In this document: piece after piece, positions 32,219 to 40,868 of the stretch
Position numbering within the stretch: position 1 is the first letter of the stretch
Layout of the letters: each line of letters begins with the position of its first letter
Source of the DNA: Desulfobacterales bacterium
GTDB lineage: Bacteria; Desulfobacterota; Desulfobacteria; Desulfobacterales; JALSRD01
Length of the DNA stretch: 64,000 nt
Direction of reading: 5' to 3'
Assembly (NCBI GenBank): GCA_026984935.1
Contig: JALSRD010000078.1
Location: forward strand, 62,001 to 126,000
The notes under the pieces: generated by a model
Told to the model about the DNA's origin: nothing
Databases searched by the model: none
The model's input: only the letters and a program-made list of their open reading frames with translations
Program-made: the position numbers and the translations under genes

Positions 32219-32587
32219 TCAGCGCGGCAGTTTGACGTCCATCTCTTTACCACCGTATCCATGCACCGAATCGTGCGCACGAATGGTCACATGCTTGACG
32301 CCCGGCGCTATTTTGACATTCTGCAGGCGGCGCGTAAAGGGTTGCTCGTCTTCGTGGGGGTGGTGCAGGATGCGGGTCGCCAGAACGCTGCCGTCCGGCG
32401 CGATGACATCCCATTTGTCGGCGAAATGTTTCCAACCGGTGTCATGGTGTGCAACGGTCACCGAGAAAACAAAGAGGTTTTGGCCTTGGTACAGCACCTT
32501 GACACCGACCACATCAGCCTTTCCGGCCATGGCCGGCACGCTGCACAGCAACATCCATACAAGCGCCAGTCCGGCTGCGGTTTTCAT
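32219..32587 (-). CDS. periplasmic hypothetical protein, 122 aa
   Basis: A 122-residue protein with a clean signal peptide (AAGLALVWMLLCSVPAMAGKA). The mature part is beta-rich (VVGVKVLYQGQNLFVFSVTV...WDVIAPDGSVLATRIL) with histidine-rich patches HHDTGWKHF and LHHPHEDEQ. I do not recognise the family. Its ATG immediately follows the stop of the thioesterase gene, so the two are co-translated. The histidines might bind metal; that is conjecture. Confidence 0.8.
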   Translation of the reverse strand: MKTAAGLALVWMLLCSVPAMAGKADVVGVKVLYQGQNLFVFSVTVAHHDTGWKHFADKWDVIAPDGSVLATRILHHPHEDEQPFTRRLQNVKIAPGVKHVTIRAHDSVHGYGGKEMDVKLPR

Positions 32588-33076
32588 CTATGCCTCCGCT
32601 GCGCGCAGCAGGTGCTCGGGCGCCTGCACCGCCACCACGCGGCCGTTTGCACACAGCGTGCCTTCGGCCAGCAGGCGGATGTCGACGACGACCTTGCGCG
32701 CCTTGATTTCGCTGACTTTGCCGCGCAACTCCAGTGTCGGTCCCAGCGGCGTGGGCTTCAGGTAGTCCACATGCAGCGCTGCCGTGACGTACCGCAAGGG
32801 CGGCAGCGTGTCCATGGGGCGCCCGGCGGCGCGGTAGGCCGCCGCTGCGGCCGTGCCGGTGCCGTGGCAGTCGATCAACGATGCGATCAGTCCGCCGTAG
32901 ACATATCCCGGCATGGCTGTGTGCCGCGGTTGCGGCGTGAAATAACACACGCTCTCGTTTTCGTCATCCTCGGACCAACGGCTCTTGATCTGCAGGCCGT
33001 GGACATTGAGCCGGCCGCATCCGTAGCAGTGGCTCATGCCGTCCGTATAGTAGTCCTGGAATGCCTTTTCTGTCAT
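32588..33076 (-). CDS. PaaI-type hotdog thioesterase
   Basis: A 162-residue hotdog-fold protein. The region HTAMPGYVYGGLIASLIDCHGTG matches the helix carrying the catalytic Asp/Asn in PaaI-family thioesterases, and ALHVDYLKPTPLGPTLELRG the central strand pair. The N-terminus contains a Cys pair (HCYGCGRLNVHGL), common in this subgroup. The likely reaction is hydrolysis of an acyl- or aryl-CoA. It directly precedes the periplasmic protein gene. Confidence 0.88.
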   Translation of the reverse strand: MTEKAFQDYYTDGMSHCYGCGRLNVHGLQIKSRWSEDDENESVCYFTPQPRHTAMPGYVYGGLIASLIDCHGTGTAAAAAYRAAGRPMDTLPPLRYVTAALHVDYLKPTPLGPTLELRGKVSEIKARKVVVDIRLLAEGTLCANGRVVAVQAPEHLLRAAEA

Positions 33077-33188
33077 GGGTTCCTCGCTCTCATGGGTGAT
33101 TGTCTATCCCTGGTCAGATACAGCCTGTCGGCTTGATTCGGGGGGGCCGGGTTTTGCCGTAAACAGGGTGCAACATCCCGCAGCCTGT

Positions 33189-34274
33189 TCATCCATAGCA
33201 CAAAAAGTGGATATTGAAAGGGTCAAAGTCCATGTGCAGAATCCGGATACGCTCAAAGCCCGCTTCGGTGAGCATGGCCTGCGCTTTTTCGCGGCCCCAC
33301 ATCATGCCCAACCCCATGCCGTCGTCCTGCAGCCCCACGGGCATGCAGTGCATCAGGCTGACCGTGTAGAGAAAAGGCCCCATGGGGTGCTGCAGGTTGT
33401 CGGCGGGTTCGCTGTGCGCGTCGATGTCCACCATGGAAAAAATGCCGCCGCCGGCCAGCAGCCGGCGGATGCCGCGCAGCACCCGCAGCGGTCTCCGCTG
33501 ATCGTGGATGGCGTCAAAAGCCGTCACATAGTCAAAGCGGCCGTGAAGGCGGGGGGTGTCGTCGATAAGCGCTGCGTCCAGGTCCATGAATTCCAGGTTC
33601 GCAAGGCCCCGCGCCTGGAGCGTCGAACGGGCGGCTTTGAGGGCTTCGGCAGAGTTGTCGATGCCCACGAAGCGGCTGGCCGGGAAGGCTTCGGCCATCA
33701 GGAGCAGGGCAACGCCTTCTCCGCAGCCCACGTCACACACGCGGATGCCTTGCTGCAGCCGGGAAACCAGGGCGCCGTCTTCGATGGAAGGTAGAAAGGC
33801 TTCCACCAGCAGTTTCTCGTGTTTGGCATTGGCCAGCTCGGACATGAAGGCCTGGAATTGCGGGTAGTGCGAATAGGGGATTCCGCGCCCGCTCTTAAAG
33901 CCTTCGATCACCCGCTCCATGGCCAGGACCGTCAGCAGCGGCATTTCCTGGGCATAGACCGCCAGATTGTCGCTGCCGGCGCTGCGGGTCAGACAGGCGG
34001 CCTGATCCGGCAGGAGGCGGTAAAGGCTCTCGCCGGTGTCCTGGCGGGAAATCTCCAGGATGCCGCCGGTGGCCATGGCCGCCAGCCATTCGGCCACGTA
34101 GCGCCGGCTCAATCCGGCACGCGCGGCGATCACCGCCGCCGGCTGGGGGCTGTCGAAGACCGCCAGCGTGTCGAACAGCCCGGTGCGGTAGCCGATGGCG
34201 ACAGCCAGGTTCAAGGCGCCGCCGTTGAGGATGTCGATCATCTTGTTTGCAAAAGCGCGCTGTCGGGTTGCCAT
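33189..34274 (-). CDS. class I SAM-dependent methyltransferase with winged-helix N-terminus
   Basis: A 361-residue protein. The first ~100 residues form a winged-helix domain (AIGYRTGLFDTLA...VIAARAGLSRRYVAEWLAAM), followed by a Rossmann methyltransferase domain with motif I VCDVGCGEGVALLL, acidic motif II LEFMDLDAA and GRFDYVTAFDAIHDQ. This is the arrangement of O-methyltransferases of the Rv2258c/hydroxyneurosporene type. AAGGTGG precedes the ATG. The substrate is unknown. It is transcribed away from AlgH. Confidence 0.88.
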   Translation of the reverse strand: MATRQRAFANKMIDILNGGALNLAVAIGYRTGLFDTLAVFDSPQPAAVIAARAGLSRRYVAEWLAAMATGGILEISRQDTGESLYRLLPDQAACLTRSAGSDNLAVYAQEMPLLTVLAMERVIEGFKSGRGIPYSHYPQFQAFMSELANAKHEKLLVEAFLPSIEDGALVSRLQQGIRVCDVGCGEGVALLLMAEAFPASRFVGIDNSAEALKAARSTLQARGLANLEFMDLDAALIDDTPRLHGRFDYVTAFDAIHDQRRPLRVLRGIRRLLAGGGIFSMVDIDAHSEPADNLQHPMGPFLYTVSLMHCMPVGLQDDGMGLGMMWGREKAQAMLTEAGFERIRILHMDFDPFNIHFLCYG

Positions 34275-34389
34275 GCCACCTTTTTAGAAGGTTTGGCCGG
34301 AGCTTGTCAAACGCAATTTTCGCTCCCGCAGCCGCCGGCTGACCGCTTTTTCCGGATTTGGACTCCGGATGCAGGCAATCTGAAAATAC

Positions 34390-34418
34390 TTGTTTTTATA
34401 TTTCGAATCGCATAGATT
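34390..34418 (+). promoter_or_regulatory. putative promoter of algH
   Basis: TTGTTT and TAGATT are 17 bases apart; the 3' end of the -10 touches the dyad at 34417. Confidence 0.4.
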
Positions 34419-34444
34419 GCAAATGCATCGGCGCATATTTGCAA
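34417..34444. promoter_or_regulatory. inverted repeat (operator-like) before algH
   Basis: Perfect arms TTGCAAAT and ATTTGCAA enclose 12 bases whose inner part also pairs (GCAT...). It lies at the expected transcription start, 30 bases before the AlgH ATG, and could be a repressor site. Confidence 0.55.
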
Positions 34445-34473
34445 CGCAATTCCATCCACCGCAGGACAATGTC

Positions 34474-35043
34474 ATGCAAACTGAATCAATGGCTTCACTG
34501 AAGGGACATTTTTTAATGGCCATGCCCAGCCTGCGCGATCCGAATTTTTCCGAAACGGTGACCTGCATTTGCGAGCACACCGCCGAGGGCGCGGTGGGTG
34601 TCGTGATCAATCGCCTGCATACTGCCATCAATGCCGGGGACATATTTGAAGAATTGGGCATCGCGTGCCGGGCGGAGGCGGCGGATATTCCCGTCTACTG
34701 GGGTGGGCCGGTGCGCATGGATGAAATTTTCATTCTGCACGGCCAGCCGTCCGACTGGGCCGGTTCGCTGGTGGTGACGGCCGATGTGGCGCTGAATAAC
34801 TCGCTGGACGTACTGCAGGCCATTGCCGCCGGCAGAGGGCCCCGGCCGTCTTTGCTCTGCATCGGTTGTGCAGGCTGGGGACCCGGCCAGCTGGAGGCTG
34901 AAATCGGGGAAAATGCGTGGCTGACATGCCGGATTTTCCGGGACGTGATGTTTGATTTACCGGTTGAAGAGAGATGGAATGCCGCCGTTCGAAAGATGGG
35001 AATCGATCCGGCCCTGCTCTGCGATGCGGCGGGTCACGCCTGA
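34474..35043 (+). CDS. YqgE/AlgH family protein
   Basis: A 189-residue cytoplasmic protein. The start SLKGHFLMAMPSLRDPNF and the motif TVTCICEHTAEGAVGVVINR, then YWGGPVRMDEIFILH and CIGCAGWGPGQLEAEI, are the AlgH/YqgE fold signatures. Its molecular role is not settled: once called a transcriptional regulator, it is conserved without a known enzyme activity. The ATG at 34474 is chosen because the protein begins there in relatives; a CAGGAC lies nearby. It converges with the Cys4 small protein gene with one base between stop codons. Confidence 0.92.
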   Translation: MQTESMASLKGHFLMAMPSLRDPNFSETVTCICEHTAEGAVGVVINRLHTAINAGDIFEELGIACRAEAADIPVYWGGPVRMDEIFILHGQPSDWAGSLVVTADVALNNSLDVLQAIAAGRGPRPSLLCIGCAGWGPGQLEAEIGENAWLTCRIFRDVMFDLPVEERWNAAVRKMGIDPALLCDAAGHA

Positions 35044-35044
35044 A

Positions 35045-35191
35045 CTACATTTTAGCTTTAGCGGTTTTGCGGTTCTTTTTTTTCTTCAGGCAGACTTTGT
35101 CTTTTCTGACGAAGGCGCATATTTTGGGATTGTAGTACTCTTTGCAGTTCAGCGGATTGTACAGTGGACATTCGGGGTGTTTTTCAGACAT
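35045..35191 (-). CDS. small Cys4 protein, 48 aa
   Basis: This 48-codon frame starts MSEKHPECPLYNPLNCKEYY and ends in a lysine-rich tail (LKKKKNRKTAKAKM). Four cysteines at 8, 16, 25 and 34 are spaced evenly (8, 9, 9 residues), like a small zinc or iron-sulfur knuckle. It is compositionally unlike random sequence and converges tightly with algH. A GAGAGTGGG precedes the ATG. I do not know a named family. Probable metal-binding, possibly RNA-binding because of the basic tail. Confidence 0.6.
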   Translation of the reverse strand: MSEKHPECPLYNPLNCKEYYNPKICAFVRKDKVCLKKKKNRKTAKAKM

Positions 35192-35579
35192 AAACCCACT
35201 CTCTCTTTCAGCACCGGCGTTGTCTGGGGACGGATCTTATTTTGCCGGCGTCTTGCAGACATGGTGGCATGCGTTGCGATCTGAAATTGCTAAGTTCAGC
35301 TTCCTTGCTCCCCTTGAGCAGATTCAAAAACTCTGGTTTGCAGACTTAAAATGAGATGATTTCGTAAAAAGTCCGGCTTTCCCGCTTGCGCAAGCCTTTC
35401 CCGAAAAGCCTTGCGATCCGCCCGCAACCGGCTTTTTACGAGCCTGTTAAATAAAACGATACCACAACAGCGCTGTTTTTTCAAGGCTGCTGTGCCGGCT
35501 GCGTGGCAACGGCCGGCGGCGGTGGCCGCAAAAGAGTCTGTGGGACGGACCGGCGCTTTTTCAGACAGGTGGCGAAGAC
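35192..35579. other. intergenic region with dispersed repeat
   Basis: About 390 bases between the Cys4 protein gene and the dynamin-like gene. Apart from repeat copy B nothing definite is visible. Confidence 0.4.
35358..35447. repeat. dispersed repeat family, copy B (short, about 90 bp)
   Basis: The left end GATTTCGTAAAAAGTCCGG and right end CCGGCTTTTTACGAGCCTG match copy A (9793-9993) almost exactly. The centre keeps GCTTGCGCAAGCCT but lacks the block with GCCAAATTCTGAAAA, so this is an internally deleted version. Confidence 0.75.
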
Positions 35580-37844
35580 GTGGAGAAAATGCAGGACTAT
35601 GAAACGGTGAAACGTGAAATTCTGGAAATCAAAAACCAGGCCGGGTCGCTGCTCGCATCGGCCGCCACGGTGCCCGGCCTGTCCGGAGAGCAGTTTGATC
35701 GTTGGCGGCGGACCCTGGACGTCATCGCCGCGCAGATGTCCGAGGATGTCGTCCGTGTGGCCGTGGTGGGTGCCATCAAGTCCGGCAAAAGCACGTTGAT
35801 CAATGCGCTGCTGGGCGGCGACTACCTGAAACGCGGCGCCGGCGTCGTAACCTCGATTGTCACCCGCATTCGCAGCGGCGCGAATCTGAAGGCGACGCTT
35901 TACTTCAAGTCGTGGGATGAAATCAACGCCGATGTCGAACAGGCCCTGGTTCTGTTTCCGGCAGGGGAGTGGCGCAGCCGGAAGGCGGCCTTCGATCTGC
36001 GGCAGACCGGCGACCGGCAGGCGCTGGCGCAGGCGCTGAATGCGTTGGATGCGGATCTGCTCATCCGTGACGGCCGGCGCAACGAAAACGCCGTGCTGCT
36101 CTCATCGTACCTGGAGGGATATGATGATGCCCAGGCGGTGGTCTCTTCCGGAACCGGGGTCAAAATCTTCCAGGGGCCGCATTTCAGCCGGCATCAGCAT
36201 TTTGTGGGAAACGATGCTCTGGCGGTCTACCTGCGCGATGTGCTGCTTGAAATCAAGGCGCCCGGCCTAGATGGCGACGTGGAAATTGCGGATTGCCAGG
36301 GGAGTGACGCCCCCAACCCGCTGCACCTTGCCATGATTCAGGACTACCTGCTGATGACGCATCTCATTGTCTATGTCATCAGCAGCCGCACCGGACTGCG
36401 CCAGGCAGACATCCGTTTTCTGTCCATGATCCGGGAAATGGGGATTCTGGACAACGCCCTTTTTGTGGTCAACTGCGATTTCAGCGAACACGAATCTGTC
36501 GACACGCTCAAAGATCTGGTGGCCAAAACCATCCGGGAGCTGGCACTGCTCAAGCCGGCCCCGAAGGTTTACACCTTTTCATCGCTGTTCAACCTGTTTC
36601 AAAAAGCGGCGTCCGGGCTGAACGCCAAGGACCGGCTGCGGTTCGAACAGTGGCAGGCGGATGCAGCGCTTGGCAGCTTTTCACGGTCCGAAACGCGTCG
36701 TTTTGATGAAGATTTCCGTCGTCAACTCACCGGTGAACGCTACCGTCTGCTGCTGGCCAACCACCTCGAACGCTTAAGCGGCGTGGTCTCCGGTTTGAAG
36801 CGCCGGGCCCGCATCCGGCACGACCTGCTGTTCCGGGATGTGGAGAGTACCCGTGCGCTGGCGGCCCGCGTCGAGCGCCACCAGGAGAAGATCGGGCAGC
36901 TGGCCACCATGGTGGAAAGCACGCTGGATGGGGCGGTCGAAACCGCCAAACGCGACTTGAGAGCCCGTCTGGACCGGCTTTTCGATGATCGCCCCGGCGG
37001 TGTGCTGGGCGATACGCTGGCCTTTATCCGGGACTACCAGGTGTCTTTCAGCGCTTACCGGGAGCACCTCGAAAATAGCGGGTTCAACCAGACGCTGTAC
37101 GTGGTTTACCAGGACTTCAAACAGGCGCTGGACACCTTCATGGCCCGCAAAATCAATCCACGGGTGGTCAAGTTCATCCGTAGCCAGGCCCTGCAGATTA
37201 AGGCGTTCCTGGAATCCGTGGTGGCGCCTTTTGACGATACGGTGGCGGAAGCACTGGCCGCCTACAGCCAGACCATCCAGAGATTCGGCATCGCGCTGGA
37301 TGTCACCGGCCGGGAGAAGTTCCAGGTGCCGGACATCGAAATCGTGCGCCAGCAGGCCGGGCTGAAGCTTCCGGCGGCCGATATCGCCATGCGCTACAGC
37401 GCGCGCATCAGGACCGAGGTGATCGTGCATTTCGGGCTTTCAGCCGCGATGCGACTGATGCGCAGGGTGTTTAAGCGCCAAGTGCAGGAAAAGGACCGTG
37501 AAACGCTGTCGGCACTGAAGCGCAGTGTGCGGCGCATCAAGCACGAAACCGTGAAATCCGTCAGCGAGTACTTTGTCGATTACCGCGAGAACCTGAAATT
37601 CCAATACCTTTTCCGTTTGCTGGACGCCTTCCGCGGCCACCTATCAGAAGAACTGCGGACGCGGTTGCAGAACTATGCCGGCGATTTAGGTGCGCTTTCA
37701 GAGCAGGCGACGGGACGGCGCATGGACAAGCAGAAGGCCGCCATGCTGCTTCAGGAGATGGTGGCGGCCTGCCAATCGCTGGAACAGCGCATCCTGGTGG
37801 TCAGGCAGGAAATATCGCCGTCGGCGGACGAACGCGCCTCCTGA
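35580..37844 (+). CDS. dynamin-like GTPase
   Basis: A 754-residue protein. G1 is VVGAIKSGKSTLINALLG, the G2 threonine region GAGVVTSIVTRI, G3 VEIADCQGSDAP (DxxG as DCQG) and a G4-like NCDF. Long helical regions with coiled-coil character make up the C-terminal half (e.g. FRQLLGGR-like stalk, residues 430-740). Bacterial dynamin-like proteins act on membranes, in cytokinesis, phage stress or membrane repair. Starts GTG 35580 or ATG 35589 are possible. It is monocistronic and convergent with the YcaO-TPR gene (16 bases between the ends). There is no second dynamin gene beside it, unlike the tandem pairs in some bacteria. Confidence 0.87.
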   Translation: MEKMQDYETVKREILEIKNQAGSLLASAATVPGLSGEQFDRWRRTLDVIAAQMSEDVVRVAVVGAIKSGKSTLINALLGGDYLKRGAGVVTSIVTRIRSGANLKATLYFKSWDEINADVEQALVLFPAGEWRSRKAAFDLRQTGDRQALAQALNALDADLLIRDGRRNENAVLLSSYLEGYDDAQAVVSSGTGVKIFQGPHFSRHQHFVGNDALAVYLRDVLLEIKAPGLDGDVEIADCQGSDAPNPLHLAMIQDYLLMTHLIVYVISSRTGLRQADIRFLSMIREMGILDNALFVVNCDFSEHESVDTLKDLVAKTIRELALLKPAPKVYTFSSLFNLFQKAASGLNAKDRLRFEQWQADAALGSFSRSETRRFDEDFRRQLTGERYRLLLANHLERLSGVVSGLKRRARIRHDLLFRDVESTRALAARVERHQEKIGQLATMVESTLDGAVETAKRDLRARLDRLFDDRPGGVLGDTLAFIRDYQVSFSAYREHLENSGFNQTLYVVYQDFKQALDTFMARKINPRVVKFIRSQALQIKAFLESVVAPFDDTVAEALAAYSQTIQRFGIALDVTGREKFQVPDIEIVRQQAGLKLPAADIAMRYSARIRTEVIVHFGLSAAMRLMRRVFKRQVQEKDRETLSALKRSVRRIKHETVKSVSEYFVDYRENLKFQYLFRLLDAFRGHLSEELRTRLQNYAGDLGALSEQATGRRMDKQKAAMLLQEMVAACQSLEQRILVVRQEISPSADERAS

Positions 37845-37860
37845 AGCAAGTGCCCGCCGG

Positions 37861-39588
37861 TTAGCACGTCAGCGCTGCCAGGCCCCGGCGGGCAAACTCA
37901 ATGCCCGGATCCAGTTCGAGTGCCATCCGGTAGTATTGGATCGCCTGCTCGCGATCTCCCAGCTCCCGGTAATTGACGGCGATGTTGGCGTAATCGATGG
38001 CCGAGGAAGGGTCAATGGCGGTCAGCTGTTTGAAGCACGCAATGGCATCGGCATGCGCTTTCAGCTTGAAATGGCAAAACCCCATCAGGTTTAAGATCTC
38101 CGTCCCTTCAGGATCGTAGCGCCGGCCCTCGGCGAGCACCGTGAGCGCCCGGCGGTAGTCCTGCATCTCCTTGTAGCAGACGCCCATGTAGGCGTAAATG
38201 CTGGCCATGTCCTGGGGCTGCGGATCAAGCGCCAGCGCGCGCTCGAAATGGGCCAGTGCCTGCCGGTGGTCGGCCTGCTTCAGGTGGCAGTCCCCCAGGT
38301 AAAACTGAACGAAGTATTTGCCGGGCAGGCGCGCGTCGATTTCCTGCAGCCTGGCGATGGCGCGTGCGGGCGACGGGCCTGCGGCCACGAGCTTGGCCGC
38401 GAACATGGCCACGCTGGTCGCCGCCGCGCGTTCTCTGAAATGGGCGCCCGGAATGATGGTGTAAAAGGCCGGGACCTGCAGGCGCGGATGCGTGGTGTCG
38501 ATGGTATAGACGGGCAGGTTCTGTTTTGCCAGCGTCTGCAGACAGCGTTCGATCTCCACTTTGATGTTGTCGTCGGAAAGATCGGGCAGGCTGTCGATGT
38601 CCACCTGCCGGGGGGCGTGCGTGATGAAGTCCATGTCGGCAATGCGGTCCGGCTTGGGGAGGCCGCTGGCCACGTAGCGGCCGGCGCTGTTGAAGTCTCC
38701 GGCCAGCTGCGCCACTTCGGTCAGCGCCCGGCTCAGCGCTTTTTCGGGAGACGGCGTGGTGCCGGCCGTCCACACGATTTCGCTGGCTTTGGGAAAAGTG
38801 GCCGGGTCGTAAGCCAGGATGCCTACGGTCGGAATGCCCGTGTCCAGTGAAAAGTCGGAGAGGTACAGCACGATGCCGGCGCGGCGGTACTTCTGGATCA
38901 TGTCGCGCACCACGGGATCTTTGGCTGAATCCGGACGGATGAGGGGAACTCTCAGACGCTTGCGGCTGACCAGTGCCGACACGTGGCGTTCGACGATTTC
39001 GCAGATCCCCTGCAGCAGGGCTTCTTCGGCGCAGTTGCCGGCCGAGGGGCCGTTGAATTCGTTGATGGCGAAAAACCAGTCGAAGGGCAGCAGCACCGGT
39101 TGTCCGGCCGTCAGATCCCACCCCCGGGCCCACTGCATGGGCAGCGTCTCGAAAATACCGCGGGCGGCCTCCAGGTCACCGGAAGTGTCATGCACCGAGG
39201 CGGCGATCTGCTCGAAGGGGATCGACTGGCGCTTGAACTGTGCCCATGTGCCGCGCTGAAAATTCTCCGGGTTGCTGCGAAAACTGAAAAAAGAGAAGCG
39301 TTCGGCAAGCTCCATTACGGCGGAGGCTTCGGACTGCTCAGGCGTGGCGCCCTTGCCCATTTGTTTACGGGTGCCGGTGAGGTTGGCGGCATCCCGGCCG
39401 CAAAAGCTGAAAAAAACGGGGATATCCAGCCGGCCGTTGTCGATGCGCACCGTGCGCTCCAGGATGTCCAGGTCGAGGGTTTTAAGCTTCTGTTTGAACC
39501 GCCGGACCGTCTCTTCCGGGGACAGCACTTTGTCCTGGTCCAGTGTAAAGCGCTTAAACGCGTCTTTGAGAATAATACCAGGTGCCAT
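37861..39588 (-). CDS. YcaO-domain protein with C-terminal TPR repeats
   Basis: A 575-residue protein. The YcaO domain (about residues 50-400) has ATP/Mg sites in QSEASAVMELAERFS and NCAEEALLQGICEIVERH and the downstream SRALTEVAQLAGDF. TPR repeats (about residues 400-570) follow, e.g. ALAHFERALALDPQPQ and AIQYYRMALELDPGIEF. YcaO enzymes use ATP to activate backbone amides, making azoles, thioamides or amidines; TPRs would recruit a partner or substrate. No precursor peptide, TfuA partner or dehydrogenase is beside it. The ATG at 39588 has AGGAGG upstream. In E. coli the standalone YcaO relates to RimO-dependent S12 modification, so a house-keeping role is also possible. Confidence 0.92.
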   Translation of the reverse strand: MAPGIILKDAFKRFTLDQDKVLSPEETVRRFKQKLKTLDLDILERTVRIDNGRLDIPVFFSFCGRDAANLTGTRKQMGKGATPEQSEASAVMELAERFSFFSFRSNPENFQRGTWAQFKRQSIPFEQIAASVHDTSGDLEAARGIFETLPMQWARGWDLTAGQPVLLPFDWFFAINEFNGPSAGNCAEEALLQGICEIVERHVSALVSRKRLRVPLIRPDSAKDPVVRDMIQKYRRAGIVLYLSDFSLDTGIPTVGILAYDPATFPKASEIVWTAGTTPSPEKALSRALTEVAQLAGDFNSAGRYVASGLPKPDRIADMDFITHAPRQVDIDSLPDLSDDNIKVEIERCLQTLAKQNLPVYTIDTTHPRLQVPAFYTIIPGAHFRERAAATSVAMFAAKLVAAGPSPARAIARLQEIDARLPGKYFVQFYLGDCHLKQADHRQALAHFERALALDPQPQDMASIYAYMGVCYKEMQDYRRALTVLAEGRRYDPEGTEILNLMGFCHFKLKAHADAIACFKQLTAIDPSSAIDYANIAVNYRELGDREQAIQYYRMALELDPGIEFARRGLAALTC

Positions 39589-39992
39589 ATAAGCATTGCC
39601 TCCTGTGGGCGATTGCCGCGGCGCTAGGCCGGCGGTGAATTTGAGCCCTTGTCGCCGAACCGGTGCCTGCACGCCCGCCCGGCATGCAGGCGCGCGGCGC
39701 ATCGGTTCTAATTGCAGTTGCTGTGCTGCTGGCTTTCACCGAGGCGGCGGCCTCCGTCCGTCTTCCCGGTCGGCGGCGTGGCGCAAACCACGACAGATCC
39801 GCGCTATTGCGCCGCTCCCGGCCTTGCCGGCCAGGCTTTGCCGGGACAGGCTGGATGGCCTCGGCCCATCACCGTATTTTCAGTCCGGCCATCTCCGTAT
39901 CGCTGAAACGCGGTTGACCGGCCGGTGAAAGTCTGCTACAAGTTTTGGCCGCAACACGGAAAACAGGAACCGGAAGGTTCCTTAAACCTTGT
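39589..39992. other. intergenic region before tRNA-Ala
   Basis: About 400 bases. A plus-strand frame from 39663 begins with a hydrophobic stretch (SVLIAVAVLLAFTEAAAS) but continues with Arg/Pro-rich sequence typical of out-of-frame GC-rich DNA, so I do not call it. A tRNA promoter lies at 39914. Confidence 0.4.
39914..39942 (+). promoter_or_regulatory. promoter of tRNA-Ala
   Basis: TTGACC and TACAAG are separated by 17 bases; the tRNA starts 51 bases downstream of the -10. Confidence 0.55.
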
Positions 39993-40068
39993 GGGGATGT
40001 AGCTCAGCCGGGAGAGCGCAGCGTTCGCAACGCTGAGGTCAGGGGTTCGATCCCCCTCATCTCCACCA
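39993..40068 (+). tRNA. tRNA-Ala (anticodon CGC)
   Basis: 76 bases with acceptor GGGGATG/CATCTCC, anticodon stem-loop CAGCG-TTCGCAA-CGCTG (anticodon CGC, reading GCG), T-loop TTCGATC and encoded CCA. Confidence 0.95.
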
Positions 40069-40084
40069 CAATTAAATCAATAAG

Positions 40085-40120
40085 TTGGGCCGATTTTAAA
40101 AAGTCGGCCCAAGTCTTTTT
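40085..40120 (+). terminator. rho-independent terminator after tRNA-Ala
   Basis: TTGGGCCGA and TCGGCCCAA form a perfect 9-bp stem followed by GTCTTTTTT. Confidence 0.9.
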
Positions 40121-40615
40121 TGGTCCTACCTAGAGGCCACCCGTTCAAAATCTCCGCCCAAGTGCTGATGATATCAGGCCGGGGAAGCCACGCCCCGGCC
40201 GTTTGTTTTTATGCCATCCCTGCGTATGTACTATACCTTCCGGGGCATGAAAAGGCAATGTTCATTGGAGACGTTGGGAACGATTCGGTGCGGTCTGCGG
40301 GCGGCTGCCCTTTTTGGGAATCCATCTGTCGGCGGAACAACTTGTGGAATCTTTTTCCCATTTTAGGGCGGCGGCGAAACAACTTTGGGTATAAAAGGTA
40401 ACAATCGGCCGGTCTTATCCAGGCACCCCATGTTCCGGCGGCGTACTTGCACCTGTGTTTGTGCCTTCTGTGGAAATACGCCGAAACTGGCATTTTTGTT
40501 GCTTGTGCAAGCTAGAGAGCTGGTGTCATGTCTGGCCGGCGGCCGAACCGGAAGCCGGCGATGGCTTGAAACATGTATCTGCCAACCAACCTGTAACCTG
40601 AGGAGTCAGCATACA
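40121..40615. other. intergenic region, no gene supported
   Basis: About 500 bases after the tRNA terminator. Open frames on both strands here are short and lack ribosome binding sites; a GGTATAAAAGG at about 40388 could be part of a promoter for the small gene downstream. Confidence 0.4.
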
Positions 40616-40801
40616 GTGGGTGCTTCATTTGCGGATAACGGCGGGCGGCGGTCCGGTATTGAGCGGCGCGAATTTTCCTATGCCGGATACCTGCCGGAAC
40701 GTCGGAAGGGAAAAGACCGCCGCAGTGGACAAGACCGGCGGGCGCATGTACCGGTCCGCCGGCAGGACGAACGCCGGGCTGTTTTTCTAAAAGATGCCTG
40801 A
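40616..40801 (+). CDS. small Arg-rich protein with RRxGxxRR repeats, 61 aa
   Basis: A 61-residue basic protein starting from GTG with GAGGAG ten bases upstream. It repeats an arginine motif: GGRRSGIERREF, PERRKGKDRRSGQDRRA, VRRQDERRAVF. Such R-R-x-G-x-[DE]-R-R strings occur in small proteins of Deltaproteobacteria, often next to signalling or PilZ genes, without known function. A terminator follows directly. The frame is open upstream to 40385, but that part has no coding character. Confidence 0.6.
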   Translation: MGASFADNGGRRSGIERREFSYAGYLPERRKGKDRRSGQDRRAHVPVRRQDERRAVFLKDA

Positions 40802-40830
40802 CGGCCTTGCGCAAGACCTTTTGTGATTAC

Positions 40831-40868
40831 AGGCAGGCTCGCCGGTTGCCGGCAAACCTGCCTCTTTT
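40831..40868 (+). terminator. rho-independent terminator after the Arg-rich small gene
   Basis: AGGCAGG/CCTGCCT with an inner GCCGG/CCGGC hairpin, followed by CTTTT. Confidence 0.75.

Noticed and set aside
39663-39917. 84-codon frame with a signal-like start
   Set aside because: After the hydrophobic part it is Arg/Pro-rich as in random GC-rich sequence, and it has no ribosome binding site.
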